A stretch of 64,000 nt of DNA from Synchiropus splendidus (GCF_027744825.2 NC_071351.1:14397001-14461000); one strand, 5' to 3'. Shown: positions 12,438 through 25,100, counted from the first letter of the stretch. Translations and numbers: made by a program. Notes: a model not told the origin generated them from the sequence alone.

Positions 12438-15400
12438 TAAGGGCATATTTTTTGTCATGAAATTAGACAAATTTAGATTAAAAAAAACATGTTTAGTTAT
12501 GTTGGTGCCAATTGTATTTGGGAGAATTGGTAAAAGTGTCAGGTTTATATTTCCATCTAAAACATTTATTATGTAGTTCACAATACTTCAATCAACATTT
12601 TTTACTTCATTCTGAGATGTTCTAGAACTTAAATGGATCCAAATGCAGTGGTGTCACAGAAGGCAATTTTTGTGTCTACAGATTATAATGGAAATTGTTA
12701 AGAATGCTGTAATTTTCATCTTTTTTTTGGTCCTCATCAGTGCTGTCATCGTCACACACCTTTGCACGGCGAGTACCTTCTTCACACTCTTGTCGTGGCT
12801 GCCGACATTCTTTAAGGACACGTTCCCTGATGCCAAGGTATCAGTGACATGCTTCATAGTCAAAAATGAAAGGTTGGGTTGTAACACTGTTGTGCATACA
12901 TCATTAAATCACTAAAAAAGATCAAAAGTATTCCATTCATTAATTAAAATGAAATGACATTAAAACCTAATCTCTATTCAGACTCTGCACTGTTAACTGT
13001 AGCTGGTTGTTTAACTTTTTACTCACTGTTTGATTTGCCCCCGGATAAAACCTCTTTGTTGCCTTTTTCATTCATAACTGTAACACATTAACCATTTCTG
13101 TATTAAAATAAAACTTCTTACTTCAACATTTTTTTAGCTTGTATTTTTATTTACTATTCTGCTAATTATTAAGGCGAGATAAATGCTGAGTAAAGGCCGA
13201 CAAATAGATATTATAAAGCATTAAATCTTGACAAAGTCATTTCTATTTATCCATTTTCATATCATATCATTTAGTGCTCTTTTATCAGATTACAGTTTCC
13301 TCTGCAGCCACATGATATCACACTGACCCTGGTCAAGTTCATTAACGCCCACCATGTCTGAATCCCTGCAGGGTTGGGTGTTTAATGTCATTCCCTGGCT
13401 GGTGGCCATTCCCTCGTCCCTCTTCAGCGGCTGCCTGTCCGACCACCTCATCAGCCAAGGTAATATGTGCGGAAGTGTGCATGGCTAATGTTGCTCATGT
13501 CGAGAGTCCATCATGGTGTAACTGTGTGTTCTTGCTCCTGGAAGGCTACGACACGGCCTCCGTGAGGAAGCTAATGCAGGTAATAAACTGCTGTTTGTTT
13601 TGAGTTATGACATGTGTACATAGGATCCTGACATTTTGTTTGCCTCCTAGTTCTTTTCCATGGGTGTTTGCAGTGTGTTTACCCTCCTCCTGTGTGGTAA
13701 TATAACCTTCCCCTGGGCTGTCGCCTTTGTGTCCGCCGTCATGGGCCTCACCACCTTCAGTCACAGGTACAAAGTCTGCCAGTGGTTTTCCATTCTGGGA
13801 TGATATAAGGGCCACATTATATATATCATGATTCATATTTTTCATGATCATCAATTCAAATTATTTCAGTTAGAGCTTATTATTGTATATATTTGACTTG
13901 TAGCTATTTTTTCTATTTCTTAATCAGTTCAATACATACTGTTGTTGACGCATATATGTAGAAATGTTTCTGTAGTGTCATTTTATATGTTCATGCTATG
14001 TATGTGTGTTCAAGGAGCACAATACATGTATTAATATTAATATTTTTCATGGTCATCTATTCAAATTATTTCAGTTAGATCCACCCCATTTGAATGATTA
14101 TAAAATTCCCTGGCCTTTTCTCTTTCTAGTTCTAGTCGAAAATGGATTCATATTATCATTCTTAATATATTCATTGATATTATTTATTAATATTGTTAAT
14201 ATATTTTAATTTATTTTTTTTCGATTTCTGTAAAAACTGTTTATAAATCCACAATTATGCCTTTTATAAATAGATTTATTTTTTTAATATTCCAAGTGCA
14301 ATAAGCTCAAAATGACAATGGCAGCAGCGCCGCATAACGACTAGAACGCACACATTTGAAACGTGAAGAAGATGTCACTCTGCAGGTAGTGAATGAGAAA
14401 GCCTTCAAAACATTGGTAAATGCAAAGTAAAGCTTCTAGTCACATGACCGGATGTGCCAAGGATGTTGAAAGCCAGCTTGCTTAGTCTATTTTGGAGTGT
14501 TTTATTGTTTACAAACAAACAAAGAAACAGAGCCCTGATGCATAACTTGTGTTGCTGTGTGACTGGTGGAGTTATAAGTATGAGTGATTAACTATTGTAA
14601 ACGTTTTTAATACATTTAAATGTCTTCCAAACTATACTGAATGTATCGTGTTTCATCCAGCTTCTGTAAATATGTAATCGTGACAGGAAAATGCCAGACT
14701 ATATGATCAGTTTTCACAGTGCACGCAAATGAATGCAAAGAGCAGGAGGAGTGTGAGGCCAGAAAAGTGGTAACTGTCAGGTCGTGACCACAAGTATGAT
14801 GAAGTGTTCTCTGAGGAGCGGAACACAGCAGCCACTGTGCTCTTACGCTGTCATTTTGTTTTACTGGAAGCAGTTGTTTCTGTTCAACGAAGAGCATTTA
14901 TGACATCATAGTCTCACAGAGATGTCCTTAAGTTTAGGTGGACACCCTTAAAACTTCTATTCCATGACTTGCCAGCATGTCTTTAAGTGGTTAGTACACA
15001 TTTATTGGGAAGTGAAAGCAGCACGATAAACATCAGTTCTCATCATCAGTCTAAGCTACTGATATCCGAACTTCTGGATAAAAATGACTTGAATTATATC
15101 CCACAAATGTAAATAATTGTCTTGCCATTTGCTCTGCATGTATGTATTTCATTGTATTTTAAGGAAGGATTGTTTCATAGGAATCATATTGGATATTTGT
15201 GGCAATAATACGACTGAAAATTGTTTCACTCTGTTGAGTAATTCTGTGCTCTGTGTTCAACTGTCACAACCAACCATGAAAATAAGGAACAAAATTCAAA
15301 TCAAAGTTGTGAATCCTTCCCCCCGCCATTTTGCTGCGCTCCACTAGGGGGCAGCAGAGACCACAGATGTAACGAATGAACGACAATAAATGTAAATTTT

Positions 15401-16339
15401 AAACCTGCTACTAGTGTATTAGAGGGTATCAGTCGATGATGTAGCAGTATTACTTATTGTTGACCTCTTAGCTGTGGCTCATGTCAATACATTCCCAATG
15501 CATTTCAACAGTCAACTGACCATGTATAGCAGCAGAACTTCAAAGTAAGCTTTTTGGGGAGTTGTATATTCTCAACATGCAGCTGGGATTTGTTCATATT
15601 AATAAGCGTTGTTCATCAAGTGCTGTGAGGATTGTACTTATCAATTAAACTGACTGCTTCTTTGCTGCAGCGGCGTGTCCACAAACGTCCAAGATCTCGC
15701 CCCGTCTTGTGCCGGAGCTTTGTTTGGTGAGTACAAAAACATCATGAAATAATCATCAATACAGAACGCTGATTTATCATTCACTGAAACGCCTCTGAAT
15801 AATTCACATCCCTGTTAAATTTAATATGTTGCGCTTGACTTGCAGGTGTTATGAACACATGCGGAGCCTTCTCAGGTGAGTCGTGGGAACTTCTGTCAGA
15901 CATCTGCCATAAATCTTTAACAAGCATCTGCAAAAATCACTTCCCTTTGACGGAGCGATTTGGTGGGTTCATTAAAACACCTTTGTGAGTTTCGACGGCG
16001 CCAAACCGCCAATCACTCCGACGCCTCGGTGCGATGGATTATTCATCAAAAATGGGACTTTGTCTGATGAATATTAAAGACAAAAAAGCGCACAGTTTAA
16101 GTTGCATATTTAAAATGGGGCGCCTTTTTCACCAGTTTTTGTGTGTGTTTTTACTCCTAGGGGTCCTCATGGTGTACTTCTCAGGGTACCTGATCGAGGC
16201 CACTAACTCGTGGTCGTCCGTGTTTGCCCTCATCACCTCCGTCAATCTCCTCGGCCTCCTCATCTTCCTGGCGTTCGCCGAAGCCCGCCGCGTGGACATC
16301 GACTCCAGCAAGACTCGACACCACAACATCCACATCTAA
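8451..16339 (+). CDS. slc17a9: Vesicular nucleotide transporter (SLC17A9/VNUT)
   Basis: Major-facilitator transporter that loads ATP and other nucleotides into secretory vesicles and lysosomes. Coding exons: 8451-8554, 8821-9018, 9443-9582, 9659-9758, 9843-9973, 10044-10140, 12741-12837, 13372-13459, 13545-13579, 13651-13766, 15671-15726, 15846-15875, 16161-16339 (TAA). Phases close to give 456 aa (human about 436). An in-frame TGA sits directly before the ATG. Family marks: an SLC17-type first membrane segment (LLYCARVAMPICAVSLAEQF), FFWGYCFTQVLGGYVSDR, ARFLMGLLQGVHYPSLASL, FFTLLSWLPTFF, NVIPWLVAIPSSLFSGCLSD, and VQDLAPSCAGALFGVMNT. About 12 hydrophobic segments are visible. Introns 6 (2.6 kb) and 10 (1.9 kb) are long; intron 6 holds the Tc1 element. 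The codon across junction 6/7 reads TGT (Cys), where the human protein, as I recall it, has Trp. Confidence 0.96.
10533..10651. repeat. Dispersed repeat, copy A (slc17a9 intron 6)
   Basis: Shares an alignable stretch with 13873-14006 in intron 10. Both contain a T-rich segment, then TTAATCAGTTCAATACAT, then a CATAT block and a CATGCTRTGTATG block. Two copies in one gene's introns suggest an old dispersed repeat; the family is not recognised. Confidence 0.45.
10741..10816. repeat. (TA)n microsatellite, left flank of the Tc1 element
   Basis: Runs of alternating T and A, interrupted by an A-tract, directly precede the transposon end. Tc1 elements insert at TA, so this tract and the one at 12372-12431 may be a single target microsatellite split by the insertion. 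Confidence 0.9.
10819..11375 (-). repeat. Left inverted arm of the Tc1 element (copy of its 3' end)
   Basis: Reverse complement of 11816-12372 with only a few mismatches seen by eye, running from the terminal CAGGACTG to GGCACTGTGGG. On the minus strand, 11095-11277 encodes the transposase tail again (ending RAKGFPTKY). The two arm translations differ at a small number of residues, for example RLIAS versus RLVAS and VIRAK versus VIQAK. Confidence 0.9.
11464..12096 (+). pseudogene. Tc1 transposase remnant, catalytic part
   Basis: In one frame, 11464-11655 reads RLTWAMEKKHWKVAEWPKVL and continues past an in-frame TGA (11656-11658) into 11665-12096, ending AKGFPTKY. The stop replaces the Trp of the usual MVWGAMS motif, a single-base change from TGG. 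The DD34E triad residues are still present: FSDKSKF, FQHDLAPAH and NPIENLW, with 34 residues between the second D and the E. The N-terminal helix-turn-helix region is absent, replaced by the inverted left arm. Inactive. Confidence 0.88.
12372..12431. repeat. (TA)n microsatellite, right flank of the Tc1 element
   Basis: About 60 bp of alternating T and A beginning at the transposon's last base pair. It pairs with the tract left of the element. Confidence 0.9.
13837..13874. repeat. Short direct repeat in slc17a9 intron 10, first unit
   Basis: This 38-bp stretch, ending CAAATTATTTCAGTTAGA, recurs at 14042-14079 with two or three changes. The 205-bp offset suggests a local tandem duplication around repeat copy B. 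Confidence 0.7.
13873..14006. repeat. Dispersed repeat, copy B (slc17a9 intron 10)
   Basis: Counterpart of 10533-10651: same order of TATATTTGA, T-rich segment, TTAATCAGTTCAATACAT and CATGCTATGTATG. It sits between two copies of a 38-bp direct repeat. Confidence 0.45.
14042..14079. repeat. Short direct repeat in slc17a9 intron 10, second unit
   Basis: Second copy of the 38-bp unit at 13837-13874. The rest of the intron to 15670 is AT-rich with no recognisable element apart from the CTCF-like site. Confidence 0.7.
15341..15357 (+). promoter_or_regulatory. Strong CTCF-like motif in slc17a9 intron 10
   Basis: CCACTAGGGGGCAGCAG matches the vertebrate CTCF consensus across the whole core. Plus-strand orientation. 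A weaker similar string, CCACATGGAGGCAGC, lies at 17146-17160 just past the gene. CTCF is a boundary and loop-anchor protein; occupancy cannot be seen from sequence. Confidence 0.6.
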
Positions 16340-17118
16340 AGGACGACTTCAGCTCACCCCACCTTTGTCAGCATTCACACTGTTGTACAAATTCAGCCAT
16401 TATACCTGGAGGAGAATTGCACTGCTGGAGCAACATGGAGGAGGAGGAGGAGACGTCTGACTGAATCATCAGCGCGAGAGAGACTGAGTGACACATCATT
16501 ATCCTCCCACTAATTCCCTTGAAGGCAGCACAGTGTCCTGTGCGTTTACCCTCTATAGCCCTCATCGCCGTGGTTACTAATTTATCTCACTGTTACACCT
16601 TCGAGGTCATTTACTCTGCGTGAGTATTTGTATTTAATGTAAGTCACATGAATTATTTTTCACCCTGTTTTTGGGGAATGTTTTTTACAGCTCCGCAGGA
16701 GATTCGTGTTGCTTATGCACAAAGAATGCAGAACTGTTTAATCCCAGAATGGGGTGCAAATATTTGAATTGTAGCAAAAGCTTAAACATTTTTTGCTTTT
16801 TTTTTAATCTATGCATTCTTTATTTTTGTGCCTTGCTGAACATGTTTTTTTATGTTTCATGTTGTATATTTCGATACTGATTTCAGAAGTCGTATTGTGT
16901 TACATTTCCCTGCGCAAACAAATGCAGATTTGACCTTATTTCATTTATGTCACTGATGTCATCCTTTGCATGTGTACAGCTTTTGTTACATTTTTCCCCG
17001 CGAAATGTACATATTTATATGATTCCAAAAAGAACGGATTTCTGTACGCAAACTTTTTTTATAGAGTTATTTGTATCTTAAAGCCTGCTTTAAAATAAAA
17101 TATATATTTTGACAGCAT
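16340..17118 (+). other. slc17a9: slc17a9 3' untranslated region and polyadenylation signal
   Basis: T-rich trailing sequence after the stop codon, with AATAAA at 17094-17099 near its end. The transcript probably finishes around 17110-17120. No other coding potential is seen. Confidence 0.65.
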
Positions 17119-18479
17119 TGACGGGTGTGTACATTCAGCTTTTGGCCACATGGAGGCAGCACTGCGTCGTGACTGTGACGGGCAACGTTTCTTCAAACGT
17201 CAGCTTTAAAAAGCGAACACAAACGCTTTGAAAATACAAAATGACGACCGCTGTAACATTATAAAAACGTACATATGCTATGCTAATATGCTTTTGTGCA
17301 GCTGGTAGCCCAAAACGGTTTTTATAAATTGTCAAAAATTAACTAAAATTGCAGTGAAATCCACTGTAGGAATGTAAATAAAATGAAAATCCAGTAACTC
17401 CCAATTCATTTAATGAAAAAAAAAGATTCAGAGCACTAATTCCAGGGGCATTACATTATATAATGTGATGTCACTACCAAAACAAATGCATGATGAAAGA
17501 GACTGAATGAGTTAGACTCTGATGTTTAAGACGATGGGTAATGATTCAACAAATGTTTTATGACTCTGGTGTCAAATATTAAAATTCAATTAATCACCGT
17601 CAATTATACATTCAATTCTATTTATTTATTTTAACCGAATCAAGTGGCATCTTGGAGTAATTTGTCCCAATAGATAATATTTTTTTATTATCATATCGAG
17701 TCAAAACTATGTTTTTAAAAGTTCTAAAAATTACACAAATTGTGTGTTCACAATTTGTGCGGATCAGAAACCAAAATAGTTTCAATGAAATCATCAAAAG
17801 TCTGGGTCTGATTCACTTATTTGTCCTGCTACCATGAACCACTTCATTAGTTGTTTTTTCAAATCCTATTGTTTCACTTGAACTGGTGCTACTGTGTTAA
17901 TCTTAGCTTAGAGGCGGAGATCAGTACAAAGCAAGATTTAAAAAAAACTTTAACAGCAATTTTTTCAAAGAGTTCTCTTCTGTAACTAAGATTCTATTAC
18001 AAAGTCTTGCACCCTATAGCTAGAGAGTGAGGAGTGAGGTGCAAAGTTGGTTCTGGTCTCTCTATAGGCCCAGATCTCCAGCAAGACGTATTTGGTGGCA
18101 CCATATGGCAGGACGCTGTGTGCCATGTTGGCTATTTGGCACTGCCCACGTGTGAACGGACAGACGCTAGTCAACCCAACCCACTCGTTCTCGTGGGACA
18201 GAACAGCTCCGGTCGCCATGGCGACTGATGGCTCAACGGATGAAAAGGAGGGGTCCGAGTCGATCAACTCTGCAAAGTTTGACTCCCCGAGTCCAGATGA
18301 AACAGCGGTGAGGAGGTGATCCGCCAACTCGCCGCGACATAAACTCGTGTGAATCCGAAGTGGACATGAGGCGCTTGCTGTATTGAATTAGCCCAGATGA
18401 AAGGGCGTGAAAAAGGGTGGCCCCCTCCCCCAGCTTGTCCACTGGACTATCCCGGTAAAAGCCGCTTCACTCGAGAGCA
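17119..18479. other. Start of the slc17a9-bhlhe23 gene-free interval; no gene seen
   Basis: AT-rich to about 17990, then mixed composition. Open frames at 17986-18327 lack family resemblance and conflict between strands. The one notable site is the palindrome at 18212-18225. Confidence 0.5.
18212..18225. promoter_or_regulatory. X-box-like perfect palindrome
   Basis: GTCGCCATGGCGAC is its own reverse complement and resembles the RFX X-box (GTTGCCATGGCAAC), with one changed base in each half. Isolated from any visible promoter. Confidence 0.35.
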
Positions 18480-18800
18480 AAAGATACATGTAAATGAAAT
18501 AGCCTCATTAATTAGTAATTAACATCAAGTTAATGACATTTCGCTGTGTCGTCTCCTTCTTTTCTGTCTCTCCGGCACCTGATCTGAATGCTAATTAGCG
18601 GGAAGCTAAACTGCCATATAGGGCCACCTCATAATATAGTGGCCCAGCTGAAGAGTGGTCATTGTGTGGGGAGGATTAATGACTTTGTAGTAATAGATCA
18701 GGAGGCTTTATGAGCGCGGCCACCCTTAGAGACTTGTGCTGCTGGTGAGGGCCATTGACAGGCTTTATGTGCTAATTGCGCTGCGCCTGTTAATGTTCAG
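18480..18800. promoter_or_regulatory. Candidate conserved non-coding element (homeodomain-motif rich)
   Basis: Repeat-free block with several TAAT-type homeodomain cores: ATTAATTAGTAATTAA near 18508, GCTAATTAGCG near 18591, GGATTAATGAC near 18673 and GCTAATTGCGC near 18771. It also contains GGCTTTATG-type sites. Composition and motif density resemble developmental enhancers; conservation is inferred, not observed. Confidence 0.4.
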
Positions 18801-21610
18801 CCATCCCAGGTGAATTGAAGCTCTTTAAAGAATCCTCGTCTTCAAAAATGTATCAGCGCTGGAGAGTGCACATATCATTCGGTAAAGTTGAGCCTTTAAC
18901 TTTTCAAATAGTCGGCCTCCATTCGGAGCAATGGAAGTGGGATCAGACGGATTCAAGTTGCGGCTTCTTGTGATGCCTTCAATTTGGAAGCGACGGAGGT
19001 CACGGTTTGCTGGCGGCGACGCCGACGGCGCGCTTTGCAAGTGCCTGTGGTGACAGTATGTCATTTACAGTACCGGCAGGGAATCACTCAAGTGGAACGC
19101 ACTACGAAATGATTTGAGGTGGCATCTATGTTCATCCTTTTTTTTCTGCTCAGTCGTCTCCACCCTGCCTGCGCTCTCTTCTTCGCCTCACTAAAGAAAT
19201 AATGTTAAAAAGTTAAGCCAGAAACTATATAGAACTGACACGCTCAGCACACGCCGGAGTCAGGACTGAATATGTTGGTTTTTGTCAATTAAAGCCCATC
19301 AGCTGTTTGCCTCATGTGCGACATATGGCCTGTGTTAAGTCTGCAGACCAAATGGAGCAGCTATTGAGAGGGGCAATATTTTAATAGAACCCAGAGGGAC
19401 GCGACCCACACCTGCGCAGTCATAACATAAACCCAGATCCCTGGCAAGATGAGGACAGCACTGGGTGAGGGCACACGTGGGTGACAGTGAAGGCCTGACA
19501 TGGACTCCACAGCCCTGAGAATGGGTTCAACATTTGCACAGATTTCCTGCACCTAAAGCCAAAATTATATTTTTATCTTTTTAAAACATCAATTCTTCAT
19601 TGTGTTGATGCTTTGTGTACATCATTAGCAAGTGTTTAAGCTTGAGTATCTTCTGTATATAAATGTATATCCAGATATATTGGGACCTATTATGCCAGTT
19701 ACTGTACTAGCACCACTGTGATAAAATGATGATAAAAAATACACTTCATTGCATTCACAGATAACAAATCAGTGACAAAATAATGAAAATATTCTTGCAG
19801 AACATAAACAACATGCAATATAAAGTTCATAATTCAAAACAAAACATTTTATTGGCAAACTTTAAACCAACACCATGACTTCACAACAGCCATGTTCTTT
19901 CTGTGCTAAAGGTTGTTTTTGTTTTCAGTCCTTCCCCAGTTACAAGTGTAAATAATAAATATTTTTTTCAAAAGCAAAATGTAACTTGGCCTTCAGCAGA
20001 GAGCTTTAGAGGCTCATTTTTACTGATGATTTTTAAAGATTAAAGTTATTTGTGAGAAAGTAACATGCTTGATAAGGAAAGCCAACAGCAAATTCAAACA
20101 AAAATAATTCAAAATCTTGTGGCTTCTCGCCAAAAACACATTTCTCCATATTCAAAGCGCCAGTGGGCCACATGTGGGAGTTTATCTGCATTACCTGGCC
20201 CACGAGGTTGATGAGAAACTATGAAATGTCCCTGTTTTTTAATGCATCTGTCAGCCTGTTGCCATGCCACTTGACAGAGGTCTGTGATCTCTCAGTGCTT
20301 TTAGTTATTTTAAAGACATAAAAAATAAAATAGTGCCCCAAAAGTAACGTAAATGCTTTGTTTATAATAACATAAAAAAACACAACTGTTTGCCGGATTG
20401 CCTGGTTCCTTACTAGTCCAGTGATAACATTACGTCACCATGACCTTGCGTGTGTGTTGGTCACACACAAAATTAAATCAATAAATAAATCACGTCAAAT
20501 TTCAAGTTCTGTGTTAACAGTGAGGGGGTTGAACGGAAAAACTGGATGAGAAAAGGTCAGTTAGTATTATTATCATTGTTTTCAGATTAGCCTGTCATGT
20601 AGGACAGTGTTTTTGTTAGTTTACATCCGACGCCATTTTAATTCACACATTACTAAAACACTGCACAGCAACATATATTACGGATATGCATGTAGCAATA
20701 CGATTTAAAACCTCTTATTTACTATTATTGGGCACTTTTAGCAACATGCTAATTCATGCAAACACCAAATCATTTTCTTGTGACCAAACCGTTTGGATGC
20801 ATACTACTTATTTAGTAGTTTTCCAGCAGAAGTATGTCGTATTTTGTAAGTTTAGTGTGTATAAATCACACAAATCATTGTGTTGAAGTTAGTACAGTAA
20901 TCCAGATAGATTGATTCATGGCGTCGATTTAATCAGAACACTTTGTGTAAAAGTATGACCCAATTAGAATGCAATAATAGCCAGTGGTAATGACACGGCT
21001 TCGGTGAGGAAATAACCTTAAGGGATTTAAATGTTAGTCAATAGTTTTAATGATGTGCGGCATTGTGTTTGTGTATGCGTGTGAGGAGGTTAAATACCCC
21101 ACCCTCCAGCGCTCAGCCCCCCCGCCCCCCTCATCTGTTTCAGTTCTCCCCAGCTTCACATGGCTCACATCTCCATCACTACCAGATTTCCCCCCTTTTT
21201 TCCTGCTTGCTCTTTACTAAAGTTTGGCTGTCAATCAGCAGTGGCCTCGGGCAACAGGCACTGATGAAAAGGCCCCTGAGACAAGGAGACCCAAATTAGA
21301 TTTCAATAAGGACGTTGAATATTCATATCAGCCAACATCTAAAGGTAAATGCTTTTTATCTCGGCGCACAAATATCACTTGTGTGCATTGCCGGGTCCTG
21401 GCGCTCTGGTTCTACACTGTTGTCTCCCCCAGCCCGGTCTGGCCCCGGCCCCGGCCTCGGCTCCACCGCGCCCTCCGGGGGATGCAGCGGAATAATGATG
21501 ATGCCGCTACAAAGGAGAAAAGGAGTTATAATGAATGTTTATACTAAAGGGACCCAATAGAAAGGGCATCCGTACTAAGTATTCAGTAATTAGTATTTAG
21601 CAGAAGTTGA

Positions 21611-21611
<1 letters not shown>
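18801..21611. other. Gene-free sequence, slc17a9-bhlhe23 interval
   Basis: No convincing exon, RNA or intact mobile element. A small reverse-transcriptase relic lies at 19148-19189 and the rest is AT-rich spacer. A pyrimidine-rich stretch at 21095-21200 has short open frames without family resemblance. Confidence 0.5.
19148..19189 (-). mobile_element. Tiny LINE reverse-transcriptase relic (copy a)
   Basis: The minus strand reads EAKKRAQAGWRRLS, resembling the KKRVQAGWNGW segment found near the end of a common fish non-LTR reverse transcriptase. Over 31 bp it nearly matches the copy at 61491-61526. Too short to name a family; could be chance if the other copies are ignored. Confidence 0.4.
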
Positions 21612-21648
<37 letters not shown>

Positions 21649-21654
21649 GCACAC
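21612..21654. repeat. (CA)n microsatellite
   Basis: Uninterrupted CA dinucleotides to about 21642, then CGCACG variants. Shorter CA tracts occur at 22625-22640, 22805-22834, 26918-26935 and 27443-27463. Confidence 0.95.
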
Positions 21655-21689
21655 GCCACACGATCATTTGCCGTGCAAACTTTAGACAG

Positions 21690-22110
21690 GGGAACCTCCC
21701 TTGACAGCAGCAGTCATAACACAGTTCCAGTCCACGTGTCAACATGCTTACTTTAGTTCCTGTAATTGAATTCACTTTCACTAATCTGTCAGCTGAATTC
21801 AGCACCTGATTTTCCTGCGCGCGCGCGTCATCTTAATTACCTCAACAAGTGTTCCCCGCACCTGTTTTTTTCTCCCCGTCTTTGGATGACACGTATTAAA
21901 AGATATCTTCTAAAAGGCCATCATCTCTGGCGTCGCCTAAAGAGATAACCATCACTTCCGTCTTGGCTGGGATGGAAATGCGCGGGGATGGATGTGGGGT
22001 GTGGGTAGATGGCCCCAGGCGCTTCTCTCCACAGCGTCCTCTTCGCTCTGGAACACTCTATGAACACCGTCCCGTGACGAGACCAAAGGACGGCGACGCG
22101 GCCTCTATTT
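21690..22110. promoter_or_regulatory. Candidate regulatory block (E-box and TAATT motifs)
   Basis: Low-repeat block with TGTAATTGAATTC, two CACCTG E-box motifs (about 21802 and 21860) and CTTAATTACC (about 21832). The latter follows a short GCGCGCGCG run. Motif-level evidence only. Confidence 0.3.
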
Positions 22111-25100
22111 GAAGTAAGATGGGACGGTCCAAGTCCGTGTCAGATCCCATCAACTATTAAGCATGAAAACCCGGTCATGTAACCGTTGTTCCCAACTCTG
22201 CTAAAGTTTATACAAAGAAGCCTTTTCTCTTTGCTCTTATTTCTCCCACCGCTTCTCTTAACCTCCCCCCGCCCCGCTTCCTTACAACATGATGGTCAGT
22301 CCATTGCCAAGCAATCTGTTCTGTGATGTTGTTCGCACCTCTATTGAGCCAAAAAGGAAGGAAAAAAATCCATGACAAGATACAATGACTTGCCCAGGTG
22401 GTGTGATTCACTGGTCTCTTGGTCTTACAAGAGAGAGCCGCCAACCGAGGTATGTGTGTGTATGAGTTTCTACAGTATATGATGGTGTGTTTTCCTCGGG
22501 CTCTGTTGTGTGGTGCTGTGATGCCGAGTGTCACCCTGGTCCAGCCTGAGCCCTCCAGCCACGGTAACCAGCTGCGAAACTGACAGGTTTGTCTCCTGCA
22601 CTCACCTACACGCTTTCTTCAGCACACACACACACACATATTGAGACACACAAATAGACACTATCATGGCCTTAGGTTTAAGCACACATGCACATGCTAA
22701 CTCTCCCCTGCCCCACATCTACACACACTCACACAAGCTGCAGGCACCCGCACTCTACAAACAACAGCCTCAACCAAATTTACTTACAGGAACACACGGT
22801 TGTTTAGCTGAAATACACACACACACACACACACAAATGTATGCATAGCACAAAGCGTTTAAACTATCTTTAACACTACTTTTTACATAAACAGTTCTCG
22901 ACATGCTAAAGGTGTGGAGCAGAGGCGCAGCTTCCAAACAGCTGAAAACATTCACAAATAATGGTGTTAGATCATTTAAGGAATTTATTTTGGAAAGACC
23001 ACCATCTTGTTTATATGAGAGGTGAGTGTGGGGTAAAAACAAAGCTCTGACTTGCTCTAAATGCAGTGTAAACAATAAATTCCATCATTCCCTTTGTACA
23101 CAAAGTAGTAGGGTAGGGTTCTGTTTTCAGTCTCGAGTTGGACCCAGTTTCACCCTCAAAGTCCACATCAAAGTCAGGACATGACATGGACTCCAGTGGC
23201 TTTCATTGACCTGCATTATAATTATGACTTTGGAGAGCGCTAATTTCAAAGCAAAATATCAGCGACACCATCATGTGATAGGTTTCAATAAAATATAACT
23301 GTTTTAACCTGGAAATGAATCATAGTTTTGTACCATTTTACTTCATCCCTGCCTCTGATATTATTCATCCAACATGTCCACTGAGATTTCTGACTCTTGA
23401 GTCTCACCTTTGCTGCTGCTCTTCTGTCACAGATCAACCCTGTCCGTCTCCTCAAACCATTCCACCCTGCCCGCACTCTCCTTGTCACCTCCCTGCTGAG
23501 GCATTTTCGATGATAAACCACCTAATTTGACTCCTATTGTAGCATCTTAATTCTCACCAATATTGTCAACAAGCTAAACTAGACTCTGGAACACTGATAA
23601 ACAGCCAAACACGAACAGACTAAAGCAGAAAATTATTTGGCTTTCAGGTGACACTGAAAGAGACGATATAAATGGCAGCCATTGTTCAGTGCTTCCTGAC
23701 CAATCTCCCATGAGTACTGCGTAAGTAGCTACCAGACACACTTGCACACGTGTGCGTTCTTTGCGGCACAGGTCAGCGAGGACACACAACACTGCCACAA
23801 GCGTTTTAACTTGTGGCGCATCCAGGAAAAGCTGATGAGTTACCCCTCGGGAAAGGCTTCCTTCGGCGGTGACCTCCCCCCACCGCCGCACACACACGCC
23901 AGGCATACACCAACCAAAACACACACATGGACTTTGACACGGTAGTGAATGATGCCATGTGTATCCAGGTGTCTGGCTGAGTGTAGCACCCTTCACATGT
24001 CACAACGACAGAAATCAGCGCTGTGACCAGAAAGTCTGGCGGCGTGTGTGTGTGTGTGTGGCTGCTTGTTCCTAGAGGGTGAGGGTGAGAAAAACAAGCG
24101 AGAAAGCAGCAAAACAAGTTAAGACACAATGAAGAAAGCCACACTGACACCTGTTTCCCCCGGTGTGGAGGTGCACCTCAGACACCTCCCCTTCATCCTG
24201 ATGAAGTCCAACCACCTCATCACCTGTTCATACCTCACACCAGCATACCACTTCCTGTACACACAGTCAGACTTTTTTTTGGGGTTCAGTTATGTGGCCA
24301 GATGTCCAAGTTGACTTAGCGCTTAAGGCGTTTGACTGGATGAAACGGCGCGTTGGCTGCGGGTAAAGAGGGATTAAAACAGGGCCCGAGGCACTTGTGT
24401 TATATTGAAAACATCCTGGGCTGCTTTGTATGGAGATTTGCATACATTGGGTCTGTGCAGCGATGGCCCATCTGCTGAAGGGCATTGTCCCCAAACAACA
24501 AAGTGTGTTTAAATATTTCACATCGACTGGGACAGACAGACAGACAGGAGCGGAGGCCCGGTGAGAGGGAAGATGGAGAGGGTTCAGAAAGGAACCCGGG
24601 AGTTTGGCATCTCTTTGATATTGAGCTGCTGCTGAATAACACCATGATTTAGAAAAGCACTGGGAGAGTGCTCATTTCCCACACAGTAGATGGCAGAAGC
24701 ATTACGGAACCCGACAAACTTAAGTGACAAAAGCACTTGTTTTTCATGTAAGTCAATGTCGGCATGATTGTGGACTGTTGCGCTACAATATGGGCATGAA
24801 GGAAGCAATACTTTGTGACCAACAAAGTCACAATTGAAATATTTCTCTTTCTCTTTCTCTTCTCTAGACTTATCCAACATCGAGGCAGCCACGTGGTCTC
24901 CCCAAGCATCATCCACTCTGCATCCACAAATGAAGTAGTGGCCAGCTGAGCAAAAAGGTCATGATTCCTCTCTTCATTTACTGGGAAACTGATGTGTAAT
25001 ATCCAGTATGGTTGTCTTGATCTCACAGCTCTAACCTGTTCACATATCCATGTTTAATCCTGTCATCCACATACAGGATTTGCCATTATAGAGGTTAAAT

